A stretch of DNA of 64,000 nucleotides from Alitta virens. Lineage: Eukaryota > Annelida > Polychaeta > Phyllodocida > Nereididae. Within the stretch, counting starts at the first letter, position 1. Every line of letters begins with the position of its first letter. The position numbers were made by a program, and so were the translations under genes. Below the pieces are notes generated by a model, which saw only the letters and a list, made by a program, of their open reading frames with translations, ran no database searches and had not been told where the DNA came from. Below, one piece after another: positions 10,671-22,200 of this stretch. The stretch is from the NCBI GenBank assembly GCA_932294295.1, contig OW028581.1, positions 18,341,162 through 18,405,161 on the forward strand, read 5' to 3'.

Positions 10671-13149
10671 ATGATTACTGAAGTGTTGAAGATAAGCATC
10701 ATCTTCGGTATTCTTGTTCCTGTGGTGTCAGGTAACTTATGATTGTTAAGTAAATCTAAAAATTAATTTACATCAAGAATATTATTAGATCTCTATTAAA
10801 ACCTCACGTTCACTTGAATCACCACATTAATGAGGCTGATAATTTGGCCTCTCAATTTAGGTGAGAATGTATTGGATCTGTCTTAATACACCTGTATTTT
10901 CAGTTTTTGTAAATCATGCAAAAGTGGAATTTTGCAACAACCACCTTACTAACAGTTAATTTTAAAACTAGCCCCGGGTACCAATGCTAATACACAGGGG
11001 TCTTCAGGGCTAGTTAAAACTAACTGCCATGATTATCTTATGTTGTGAAAGTTGTACTTGAGAAGTAAATTGTATCATAAAACTCCAGTATATGTTTGAA
11101 GGAATGTTTTTGGATTGAAAAATAAGCAGGATTTTCTAGCCCATACTCTTATACAATCCTAACGTGTTTGTGTGGTTTCCAACTGTCAAAATTCTGCACT
11201 GTACGGTCATCTTAACATTGAGTTTCAATTGTATTATCATTTATTTCTTAAATGAGCGTGGTCATTGTTCAGAAATAATTTCATCTTATTCACTGTTGTT
11301 TATCTGAACAGTTTTGGTTATATTATATCATTTGTAATATTTAAATTCTAAAAAGACAATGGTCGTCGCTAGTCATTTTATTCAATTTTGTTTAGATATA
11401 CTGTAACCAAGCGCTGTTTGCTGAAGCTTAAGCAGCAATGTTGCAAGTTAACCTGAACTCACGGCATTGTGTATTATTTACAGGAGATTGTATAATGCAT
11501 GATGTGACAGCAACTCCTAAAATAGGCAAATTTGGTGGCTGGTTGAACATTTTCAAGGATTTCAAAATGCCTTGTAAGGGCTGGATAACATCATGGAGGT
11601 TTTATGCCACAAATCCAGAGGAAGTCTATGCATCAGTGTGGGAAGAATCGGGTTCTTGCAAATTTATAAGAGTTGGATTCAACAAAATCATTATACCTGC
11701 CGCAGGAGATCATGTAAGAAATTCATTTAAATAAACAGTTTATCATTACCAAACACTCAATATTTATTTGATATATAAACTAATTTTATCGTGGAATTTA
11801 ATTGTGATGTCGAGACATTGAGTTTCTCACTTAATGTTAGAGAAAATGTGTTTAATTAATCTCAAACACCTTGAATTAATTTCATTTTAAGTCTAAGATA
11901 GGCTCCCAAGATTTAGTCTAATATTAAGTTAAAAGTAGTAACAAGCTTTAATTAGCTTCAGATTCACTATACTTTGCATGTTGGAAAAAAAACAGTAATA
12001 ACACATGAAATTGCTATTATTGGGCTTGTTGTGTAGAATCTGTAGATAAAACTGAGAAATGGAAATTTATCTTTCATTGCTTGCAGTTGTTTCATGTCAC
12101 TCAAAACTCATGGATTGAAGTAAATGAGAATCATGTTATTGGACTATTTCACCATAACCAATCCATAGAAAGTTGTGTATACATGGATGTATACACTGCC
12201 CTTCAACCTGGGATTCTTCTATCAGAGACATGTATAGATAATCGTTTCTACGATTATGTCATCAGCTCAAAGGTCTTACAGCTCAACGACTATATTTATG
12301 ATAACAAGTATCGTACACCTGCTGTTCAACCGTACATTGAGAACACAGTTAGATCAGGTAAGGTAAATGAAGTTATTGGGACATTGTGAGTCCGAGCATA
12401 GTTCAATTCATTCAACAACGTATTTTTTTAAATGTGTTTTAAGTTTCTTATATGATTTAATATAATGATTAGTTCTGAGCTGGTCAGTTGCATCCAGGTG
12501 TTAATATAAGCTATGTTTGGGTTTTGAAATGGTTATTTGTTTGATACTTCAACCTTGGCATGGGCAGAATAAAATGTGCAGAATTAATTATTTAGTTTCT
12601 TGATAAGGTATATGATTTTTCCAGAGCCATGTAAGAAATAGAAACAAGACATGCTAAATTTTTCATAATTTTTTTTTCCATTTAACATCAGCCTTTAAGG
12701 TACAATTACTGGAACATTTTGTGTATTTCTGGTTTATTATTTCAGCATCATCTGCTCCTGTGCTGAGAACAAGTTGCGACAGTGCTGAGAAAACTTACAT
12801 GCAATTTCCGGAAATTTTTGACAATGATAGCATGACTTGCATGAAAATTCCTAATGAGACTTACAGCATTGGTTTGTACCTGTATAGAGAAATCCGTGGT
12901 GTGACTACTGTCACACTAATAGCATCAAAAACGACAACTTGCAATCCTTCAAGTGGAGTTGGTTTATCAATTGCACGCTGTGATGCATTCGACAACTGCA
13001 GTATGGAAACTGTGTGTTATCTTCAGTCCGATTTAGTTGAAGGACGTTGCATTTTTCTGTGTAATTGGATGCACAGTGTCATGGGTAACTCAATTCTGCT
13101 ACTTCCCAATTACAATCTAGGTTTGCAGCTGTGCGAGGTAGTATTTTAA
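10671..13149 (+). CDS. Secreted protein with galactose-binding-like C-terminal module (paralogue A)
   Basis: I read four exons: 10671-10731, 11484-11713, 12087-12357, 12746-13149. All have AG/GT borders and phases 1, 0, 1, giving 321 residues; an in-frame ATG at 10650 would add 7. Exon 1 is a signal peptide (ITEVLKISIIFGILVPVVS). Exons 2 and 3 (about residues 21-188) form a module with MPCKGWITSWRFYA, YASVWEESGSC and VNENHVIGLFHHN, a pattern of beta-strands seen in secreted invertebrate proteins. Exon 4 (188-321) carries PEIFDNDSMTCMKIPN and the closing LQLCEV, typical of F5/8 C/fucolectin-like galactose-binding domains. There is no membrane segment, so it should be extracellular. I infer carbohydrate or surface binding; ligand unknown. 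The paralogue is at 19278-24506, with internal exons of exactly equal length. Confidence 0.8.
10788..11110 (+). repeat. Interspersed repeat E, copy 2 (in intron 1)
   Basis: This is homologous to 2885-3205, with small indels. It includes the same AACTAGCCC ... GGGCTAGTT hairpin. Confidence 0.7.
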
Positions 13150-13483
13150 GGTATTATATCATGTGTAATTTTATCATGATATTCAGTGTTGGTTTACCAA
13201 TGACTACTAGTAACTAGGGTTATAATGGTTTTTTTGCATCAGTCTGTGACTAGCCAAAGACATATTTATGTCTATTAAGCCAACAAAAGTTTTTGGTTAA
13301 AGTAACAAAGATATTCATTGACCTTAAAATCTGATTGGTAAATTGGAAATTAAAAAATGGTTAGTTTATCAGATATAGTTTAACGGTCAAGCAATCTCTC
13401 GGTTGGTTACATATTGATAGGGGGAAAAAAAGATCCTTAGAGGTATGTGTTTCTGTTTGAGTAGTAAATAAAATTGACGTGAC

Positions 13484-15654
13484 TAAAGCCCCGTTCCCAC
13501 ATAGCCGAGTTACTCGTAGTCAACTCGTAGTATTACGTAACACGCCTCTCGGGCCCAACTCTTACTAAACTCTGCGATAACTCCTCGCACTCGAGAGATG
13601 TTCGGCGAGAAACTCCTCTGACTCGTAGCGAACTCGTGAGATTTGGAGCCGAGAATGCCGAGTATCCCGAGTATGCCGCGCTGCACGGCACACTCGGCGA
13701 ATTATCCAGGAGTCCAAAAACTCGGCCATGACTCGCCGAGTTACTCCTCGAACTCGCCGAGTTACTCCTCGAACTCGGCGCTATTTTCACTCGTATTACA
13801 CTCGGGGGGATGCTCAGGAGTGCGAGGAGTAACTCGGCGAGTTGTAGGAGTAACTCACCGAGTTGTAGGAGTAACTCGCCGAGTAACTCGTCGAGTTCTA
13901 CCTTTAGTACATGCATCATCAGCGTAGGGGGTCGTATATAATATAAAAGGCCGCTGCTCCTATAATATTAGTCCGATTTTCGTCAAATAAAGATTGTTTT
14001 GTAGTATAATTCATAGTGACTCCATAGGTATTTTCGGATTGACAATAGACCAAATATTAAGCGAGATATTCGTCTGAGAAGGCGGTTGTCTGGCGGCGGC
14101 TGCTGCTCCATTTATATTATTCCGATTTTCGTCAAATAAATATTGTTTTGTAGTACAATTCATAGTGACTCCATAGGTATTTTCGGATTGAAAATAGACC
14201 AAATATTAAGCGAGATATTCGTCTGAGAATGTAGCTAGGTTGGCGGAGGCAAACAGTGGTGCTCTCGCAGACGTCCGCGCCCGGACTGTATCAATGCAGG
14301 TAAGGCTGAGCGCTACTTTAAAAGACTGCTGCTCCCCTAATATTAGTCCGATTCTCGTCAAATAAGACTGCATTTTAGTATAGTTCACACTGATTCCATA
14401 CGTGTTTTCGGATCGAAAATATACCAAATATTAAGCGAGATATTCGTCTGAGAAGGCGGTTGTCTGGCGGCGGCTGCTGTTCCATTTATATTATTCCGAT
14501 TTTCGTCAAATAAATATTGAATTATAGTCGAGTTCATACTTATTCCACACAGATTTTCAGATTGAAAATAAACCAAATATTAAGCGAGATATTCGTCTGA
14601 GAAGGCAGGTAGTCTGGCGGCGGCAAGGTGCTCTGTGTATGGCCCTGACTTGAATGGTGTAGTCAATATTTTTGACCATTTTATATACATTGTTTGGATG
14701 AGCTTTATTGCAATTCATATCTACTCATTCTGCCAACTGCCATGACTGTTATGTCAATTGCTATTAGCATTTTGAATGATACAAAGAATGGGTGTAGAGC
14801 ATACAGCAAATTCAATACATGTGTCAATTGCCTAATTGCCTAAATTGGGGTTCTTTGACCTGTCATTTCATGGTTTGTTCAAAGATGACACAGTAATTGC
14901 TATTAGCATTTTGAATGATACAAAGAATTGGTGTAGAGCATACAGCAAATTCAATACATGTGTCAATTGCCTAATTTCCTAAATTGGGGTTCTTTGACCT
15001 GTCATTTCATGGTTTGTTCAAAGATGACACAGTAATATGACATTGTCTTGATTGTCATTCACAATTACAAAAATATGTAATTGCTTTCATTAATTAAAAG
15101 CAATATATTTAATTGTAATTACCAGGCAATGATTATATTTGTATAACTTTCTTATCTTTTTGTGTTAATTTGAATCTTATTGTGATATTATGATCAGTAT
15201 AAATTTGTGTATATTTTGTAAAATTTAAATCTAATATTGATATTGTAATTAGTATTTGTGATTTGATCTGTGATTTTATTTGCTATATTTAATTTACTTT
15301 AATAACCCTGATGAGTATCATGAGTATAACTCGTCGACTTTACGAGTTACTCCTGGTACTCGGCGAGTTACTCCTGGTACTCGGCGATTTACTCCTCTAA
15401 CTCGCCGACACTCTCCTCGAAATCGTTCACTATTTGGCTGCAACTTGGCGAGTCACTCCTGGTACTCGGCGAGTCGCTCGCTGAACCCGCCGAGTAACTC
15501 GGTGAGTAATTCGGTGAGTAATTCGGCGAGTCACTCCTGGTCACTTTTTCCGCAAAAATTCGTCGCCAACTCCTCGAATTTTGGGTGTTACGTAATTTTT
15601 GTTATTACTACGAGTTGACTACGAGTAACTCGGCTATGTGGGAACGGGGCTTTA
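13484..15654. mobile_element. 2.2-kb TIR DNA transposon, non-autonomous, with palindromic subterminal arrays
   Basis: The termini are a perfect inverted repeat of about 47 bp (AAGCCCCGTTCCCACATAGC inward from 13486; its complement ends at 15651), flanked by TA at 13484-13485 and 15652-15653 (possible TA target duplication). Inside each end is an array of the palindromic words CGAGTTACTCG/CGAGTAACTCG (13500-13900 and 15325-15640). The core has four tandem units of about 145-230 bp (13950-14640) shared with 1051-1400, and a 139-bp direct duplication (14758-14896 / 14897-15035). No transposase ORF is seen. The element sits in the spacer between the two paralogues. Confidence 0.8.
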
Positions 15655-15659
15655 GAATT

Positions 15660-16260
15660 TAATATAGGAAGGATATTTATATGGTTGAGTGTTTTCTCAT
15701 AGAGTTTGCAATCTTTGCATGTATTTTTCCACAAATTTATCCGATCTGCACATGTTAGCAAGTTTTCACATATATATTATTTGTACATTCTAAGACTTTG
15801 TATTATGAGGCTGTTATAAATTAATAGAAACCCAAGCTAAGTTTTATAATTTTTAACCTTATGAATAAATAAACCAAAGTTGGCTTATTATCATTAGTTT
15901 GTGGCTGATGTAATATTAATGGCAAATGTTTAGCATCTCTCTATTGCCATAAATTGATAAAAAAACTTTTCATAAATACTGGCATGACATTTTATTTTAA
16001 TTGTAAATGAGATACATTCAGTCTTTTGAACATAATGACTAAAGGTTTTGTATTTAATAAAATTAATTTTTTGTGTGAAATTAATGAATTATTTTGTTTT
16101 TGTAGAACAGTGTAACATTTCTTGTTGTAAAAGGAATATATACTAGTTTTTCTGTAAAAATATACTGATCATTCTTTTAGAGGTGCTTGGAAATCAAATT
16201 AATCTAAAAAAAAAGGTTTTTAATTTGTGTTTTTTGGTTGATTTCATTACTTACTGTGAG
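15660..16260. other. AT-rich spacer, nothing recognised
   Basis: No exon-like or repeat structure that I can support. Confidence 0.5.
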
Positions 16261-16263
16261 GAC

Positions 16264-16530
16264 TCATGTCAGGATACACCCCGGGGTGTAAATTGGGTGG
16301 TTTGGGGAAACGGGGACCTTAACTGGGGCTATATGGGGTAGCCAAGGGGATATTTGGCAGTTACGGGGGAAATTGGGGGACACGGGGGTAATGGTGTTGG
16401 GCAGGGGATGGTCTGAGTAGTTGGGGGGGGGGGGAATGGGGGATAACTGGGGCTAATGGAGGTAGCCAAGGGGGATACTTGGTAGTCCAGGAGGGAAATT
16501 GGGGGGGGGGGATGGGAGAGGGCCAATCAA
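16264..16530 (+). repeat. G-rich minisatellite with G-quadruplex potential
   Basis: The plus strand is made of degenerate units such as GGGGAAATTGGGGGA and GGGGATACTTGG, with several runs of 4 to 9 G. Proline-rich ORFs on the minus strand arise from this composition only. A second array of the same flavour lies at 18110-18415. Confidence 0.75.
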
Positions 16531-16599
16531 ATTGTGGCATTGCAATGACGCCTGTCACTTGAAGTGAGAGGGGATTTCGCAAGTCCAGTACCTTCTCTA

Positions 16600-17390
16600 T
16601 TATAAAGTTGAACGGTTCCTAAAGCTGGCAAGCGGCTTTGGTTATGTCCTCTATCATGGCCTCTTTGTTGGTTCTCACTAAATCAAGGATCGATGGAGTA
16701 TTTGTGCCTAGGCTGCAGGATGTGTTGGAGTCAGCTAGAGTGTTGGATTTTGACGACAAATTCGAGCTAAGAAACGGGCAGCAGCTTCCAAAAGTATGTA
16801 TCTTCCTACTACCGACGTCTGCAACTTTCAAAAGTGTAGCAATTACTGACCTTAAATACTGGCATGCTGACGTCAGTAGAAGGAAAAATTTTAATCTATT
16901 GCTGACAGTTAGGTTTTATGGGCCTGACCTTATCCTAAGTCTTGCCGAAATAAGTTGCCGGGCAATTAATGTTTTATCCCAACTTCAGTAGCTCTGTGTG
17001 CTTGCAAAGCCACTGTATTGTACTGAATATGGCTGAGTGAGACTTTTCTGAATGGTTAGGGTGGTCAAGCTTCTAATGTTACTCGGGATATGCGCCCATA
17101 ATTTTGCTCCAGAGTACCTCAAACTTTTTTTGCCATATTTAATGGAGTTAAACTGTGGGATGCTGAAAGTGTCATTTGCCCTCAAATTATAAATTTCTTT
17201 CCTTACAGAAAAGATTTCTTGTAAGTACAAGGGAGCCATTTTGTTCTTTATTTTGTACATTTGTATTGCTGCTGAATTTATGCATTTTCGGTTTACTGTA
17301 AATTTCTTTGCTTCTTTACATAGTTCTTCATATGGCATATCATTTTGACTTTCAATAAATCTTAAATCTCCTTTGTTTACATTTTCGCCA
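16600..17390 (-). pseudogene. Two LINE fragments (endonuclease tail and RT C-terminus)
   Basis: The minus strand from 17338 to 16985 gives an RT C-terminal pattern (AAIQMYKIKNKMAPLYLQEI ... YNLRANDTF ... NSIKYG-KSLRYSGAKLWA). From 16831 to 16620 it gives an endonuclease-end pattern (NTPSILDLVRTNKEAMIEDI). In an intact LINE the endonuclease precedes the RT; here the order along the strand is reversed, so two separate truncated copies abut. Confidence 0.65.
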
Positions 17391-18109
17391 TTCAGCTAAC
17401 CTTTTCTGAATGGTTAGGGCAGCCGCCCAACATCTAGACCAACATCTTCTTTAAGAGCAGAAATGGCATAATTCAAAGTTATTATATTATGTGTCTGATT
17501 GGATCTGTAAAGGATATTTTAATTATTTTTTTAAATCTTAAATCTCAGGTACATAAAAACTACTTCGTTACTTTTAATTTGATCTTTCTAGTAGCACCTG
17601 GCAACACCTGCCAACCACTGATTTCAGATCAGTTGCATTTATAGGTCATTTACAGTAAAACTATTAGACTTAATTTAGTCTTCCTAAATTAAGCTAAATA
17701 GTATCACTTGCAATAAATTTATTTATTTGCGTTTGTCAAAGTTTATCAAAAATGATAAACGTTAAGTTATAAGGTAACATGATGGGCAGTTCAAACCAAT
17801 GGTGTCATATTCCATATGGTCATTGATTTCCAAGCGCTATGCACCTGTGCCCTGGTTTTTAATCCTTCTCTTCTACGTTCATGACAATATGAAAGGGAAG
17901 CAAGGAAATATGATATGAAAGGATCAAGTGTATGAGTTGTTTCTTCATTTTAGAATTTTATTGGAGCTAAGTTTTTTTTTTATTTGTGCCCCTGCAAGCT
18001 TCCGGTCCTGCGCATCAGTATATTCTTCTATTGACCTTGATTTTGAATTTGGTAGTGTATGTGCACTGAAATCTAGGGTTAGACTGGAGCAATATGGGTT
18101 TGTGGGAAA

Positions 18110-18415
18110 ATCTGGGGCAACATGTGAGTAGGCGGGGCAATCTGGGGGTAAGCGGGGAAATTGGGGAATAGGTGGGTAATCTGGGGTTAAGCGGGACAAT
18201 ATAGGGTTAATCGTGGGCAAGCGGGGAAAAAAGGGGGCAGGCGGGGAAATTTAGGGGTAGGCGGGTGTAAACTAGGGTTAAGCAGGGCAATATGGAGATA
18301 GGCGGAGAAATCTGGGGGTAAGTGGGGCCACATGGGGATAGACGGGGCAATCTGGGGAAAGCGGCGAATCTGGGAATAAGTGCGGGGTAAGCTGGGGTTA
18401 AATGGGGTAATATAT
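18110..18415 (+). repeat. G-rich minisatellite, about 20-bp units
   Basis: Degenerate repeats of GGCGGGGAAATCTGGGGGTA occur about 14 times. The minus-strand proline/tyrosine-rich ORFs here are artefacts of the repeat. Confidence 0.8.
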
Positions 18416-18641
18416 TTATCAACTATTTGCAGATTACATGTTACATATAAGTATTCATGGGCACCAATACTTTTGTCTTATACTAAATTTAAACTTCTAC
18501 TAATGCATTGCAACAATTGATAGTTAACTGTTTAATATACCTGTTTATAAATCCTGTATAAGCGACTTTTATAAGCAAAGTGTGCTTGCTTACAGGCAAT
18601 CAACACATTGAACAGAACCTATTAAAACCTATTAAAAAGGT

Positions 18642-18785
18642 CCATATGCAAGGATTACTTTTGACCATATACAAGGATTACTTTTGACCATATGCAAGGA
18701 TTACTTTTGACCATATGCAAGGATTACTTTTGACCATATGCAAGGATTGATTTTGACCATATGCAAGGATTACTTTTGACCTCGA
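18642..18785 (+). repeat. 23-bp tandem repeat, about 6 copies
   Basis: The unit ATATGCAAGGATTACTTTTGACC is nearly perfect, suggesting recent expansion. Confidence 0.9.
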
Positions 18786-18789
18786 TTGT

Positions 18790-19277
18790 ATGTCTGCCTT
18801 TGCTGTCATAAAAGACCAAATTACCAGTTACCTCTAGATAAGTTGTCAATTTTTCATCCAACTTGTTTCCTTTAAAAAAGAAAAGTACTATTGTGAATTT
18901 GAATTAAACAAATCAGTACAATATGTGAGAAGTGCATTGCACTGAACAACATCATTCATTCATGATATGCGCCAATATTATCCAAAAATTTAACAGAGAT
19001 TTCATTTGTCATATCTTTCTATCTTCCAGCAGTTGCTTCTTTTCTCACTTGGTAAACCTTTGCTCGATGTGACAGTAATCAATATACTGTATTAGTCCTT
19101 CTGCAGCAAACAGTCTTTGTATTTACTTTGCAATTAACTGGAAAATATTGCCAAGAAATTCAACATTTTAATGGCTTGTTTTCAGTGCTTCCATTATGAT
19201 CAATAATTAGCAGTATTAATATCTTACATGTTGAAGATCACCTGAGACATCATTATTCATTTTGAAGGAAAGTCAAA
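18790..19277. other. Upstream region of paralogue B
   Basis: No exon or repeat recognised; presumably contains its promoter. Confidence 0.4.
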
Positions 19278-22200
19278 ATGCTTGGATTATGGAAAATGAC
19301 TGGGATGATTTGGATGCTTCTTACAAAGGTCTCAGGTAGTAAATTGTTTTCATTGTTTGGATGTAATAGAAAATGTGTTGGATATCAGTGTGTTGATTAA
19401 TGTTGTGTAAGTTGTATTTTTACACACCAATGACTGCGAATACGTTAAAGATACTGATAATATCTATAGGCACTTCACGAAGCACCACACTAGCAACATA
19501 ATTGAGTCAATGCTATGGTACACTGTAATATATTTAAATTCTAAGTCTATATAGTCAAAATGTTACACTTTTGCTACTTTCATAATTCTGCATGCGTATA
19601 CATGTATGGAAACACAAAATATTTTCAGTTTTGGGATTCTTATTGGTCCGTCCAAATGTACTGTTTTCACTTCTATCATACACGCATACACACTCTGAAA
19701 CAGATCAGTGCAAATATGCTTTTAAGCCTATATTAAATTATTATTCACTTTAACATTTTTCAAATTTACCGAGGGGATGCTGCTGTGGCAGCTTATGTTT
19801 TCATTTGGACAAGGAACTTTCTGTTCCATAAATAGTTTGTGAATAAAAGTTTCAGTATTGAGAACACATCTAGCAAGTGAAACAAAAAATTTAAATTGTA
19901 TCATTTTATTACTGAATCAAACAAATCAAGTCTGACCACCAAAACGTAATACATAACATCTTTAGAAGCTTTTTTACCCCCTTTTTTATACGACTATCAT
20001 TTTCAGGTGACTGCTCATTGGATCAAATTAATGTTAAACCGATGAGTGGCCAATTAGGCATATGGGCAAATGTTTACAAGGAATTCAAAATGCCCTGTAA
20101 TGGCTGGATAACATTATGGAGGTTCTATGCTGTGACACTAGGGGAAGTATGTGCGTCTGTGTGGAATGAATTTGGCTCTTGCAATGTCAGCATGGTTGGA
20201 TTCAACAGACTGTCAGCGCCATCTGCTGGAAGTTATGTAAGTATTCAAGCACAAATAATTCTTTGTTGTCAAAAGATGTACTGCTTTACTTGGCTGTCAA
20301 GAAAATGTCATCATTGTTGTCTGTTATTGGTAAAGGCAATCACGTTGGACCTTCAAGAGCTGCGTGGAAAATAATCTGTTTATATTGTTTCGAAAATTTC
20401 ACTGTTATTAAATGCATTTTAGTCAATAAGGCATTATAAGTTGATTTGTTGATGTGGACTCTGGTGTAATCTCTAGGTAGCACTGTTCGGTATGGTATAA
20501 TTGTACCCACCTCAGTGTTATTATTTATATGTTATTTATTCGTACACTCATGGTACACAATTTACATTGTATCATTGAAATCTAATATCAGTTAATCTGT
20601 AATTATATTCATTAAACAGTCAGAATAAAGTGTCAATGCCATCCTGTATGCCTTAATGACACTTGCTAGAATGATTGCTTGTCGTGATTTGCACTTTTCG
20701 ATGCATTGTTTAGTCATTGCCATGTTTAGGTCCTTAATGTCACAATTGAGAAATTGGTTAAAGGTCATATCACAATTTGCTATACACAGTCTGAAGTTCT
20801 TTGAGAAAGCTGACTTCTCACATTGAATTAATTCGATTCTTGTGTGAGAGACACCTTTTAATAAAATTAACTGTTCTGTTCATTAAGATTAAGATTTTTT
20901 CAATTTTTACACAGTATGTAGTAGTTTAATACAGTTAGTACATTACACAAACAATAAAAGACATAAGCATACTGTGGGGGATGTGCACTAGCTTACTAAA
21001 AAGCTGTAAAATTGTGCACAGCCCTTACATTATAAATGAAAAGAAAAAGGCTATTTGAATATGATTGAAATTAAATTCATATAGTGACAAATAAAAAAAA
21101 ATAAAAAAATGAAGTGACATATGTTGCATAACTACACACTAATATTAATTGTAAAGTTGCTTTTTTAAAGCTTTATTAAAGGCTTTGACACTAGTTTTAC
21201 TTTTTAATGTTCTATTTGCATGTAGCCATAGACTTGCTGCTTGTCCTAGATAACTTTTATTGTATATATTGTTTCTGTTTCTTGCATTGTAGTCATGGTT
21301 TTGTAGACTAAATAAGTTCGTAATTCTTAATGGTAATATTTCACTTATATACTTATAGGATATATTCAACAGTGAGCTTTTAACTAGATAATCAAATTTT
21401 TATATTTTACTCTTTTTATAATATGCCTCTAGTCTGGTCCTTCTTTTTACATCATATATTAACCTGATTTATTTAGCCCTCGAAGGTCCTGGGCCTCCAC
21501 GCGGCGAGGGTGGAAACATTTGGGGTTAAGTCCTCTATCCCAAGTGGCTAAAACAGGACAGTGCGCATTGCACAAGCTGCTCCAGCTATCCAGCGCAGAC
21601 AATTATTGATTTTTTGCATGCTTCTGGTTTCTACTACCAACTATAGATAATCACTCTTACCCTAGAGAGCCTCTACATAGCCCACTCAGGTGCTGATGAG
21701 GCATTAAACAATAACACTAACTTACTAACCTGATTTATTTATTTTGTTGTTTCCTTACACTTTGTAAATCCTTGCTCTTCCACATAGGTCCCCAGGCACT
21801 TATGGCATATGCCAGATGACTTTGTAATTCAAAAATACACTTGTAATTTCGATCTAATTGGTATAATGTTTTTGATCATACTTAAACTATAATTTCCTGC
21901 GATGGGTCCTATCGTCTAAGGGTAAATTCGAAGCAATTCTCATCGATTTACGCCTTACCACCTGTAGCTTTCTTAGGCATTTGTCCAGTGGCAATAATAA
22001 ACATCCATTGAAATTTGAGCAATATACTTGGAATAACTCTGATTGCACAGCAGAAGGAATGCAACCAAATCTGCTTCTAAAGTAATTAAACTGTTTGTAA
22101 AAGTGAGATGTTGGCAGATAGTCTATGACCTAGATGACAGACAAACTCCTTTGCCATACTTTCCAAACCGCTAAATTTAGGATTCTTTTTGGGTCCACAA

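Noticed and set aside
13533..14576. ORFs with Leu-Leu-Glu or VYFRSEN repeats
   Set aside because: They lie wholly inside the TIR element's subterminal array and core tandem units, and recur in each unit; no conserved domain.
16329..16582. Proline-rich minus-strand ORFs
   Set aside because: Produced by the G-rich minisatellite; overlapping frames look alike.
17945..18422. Pro/Tyr-rich minus-strand ORFs
   Set aside because: Same cause: G-rich 20-bp tandem repeat.
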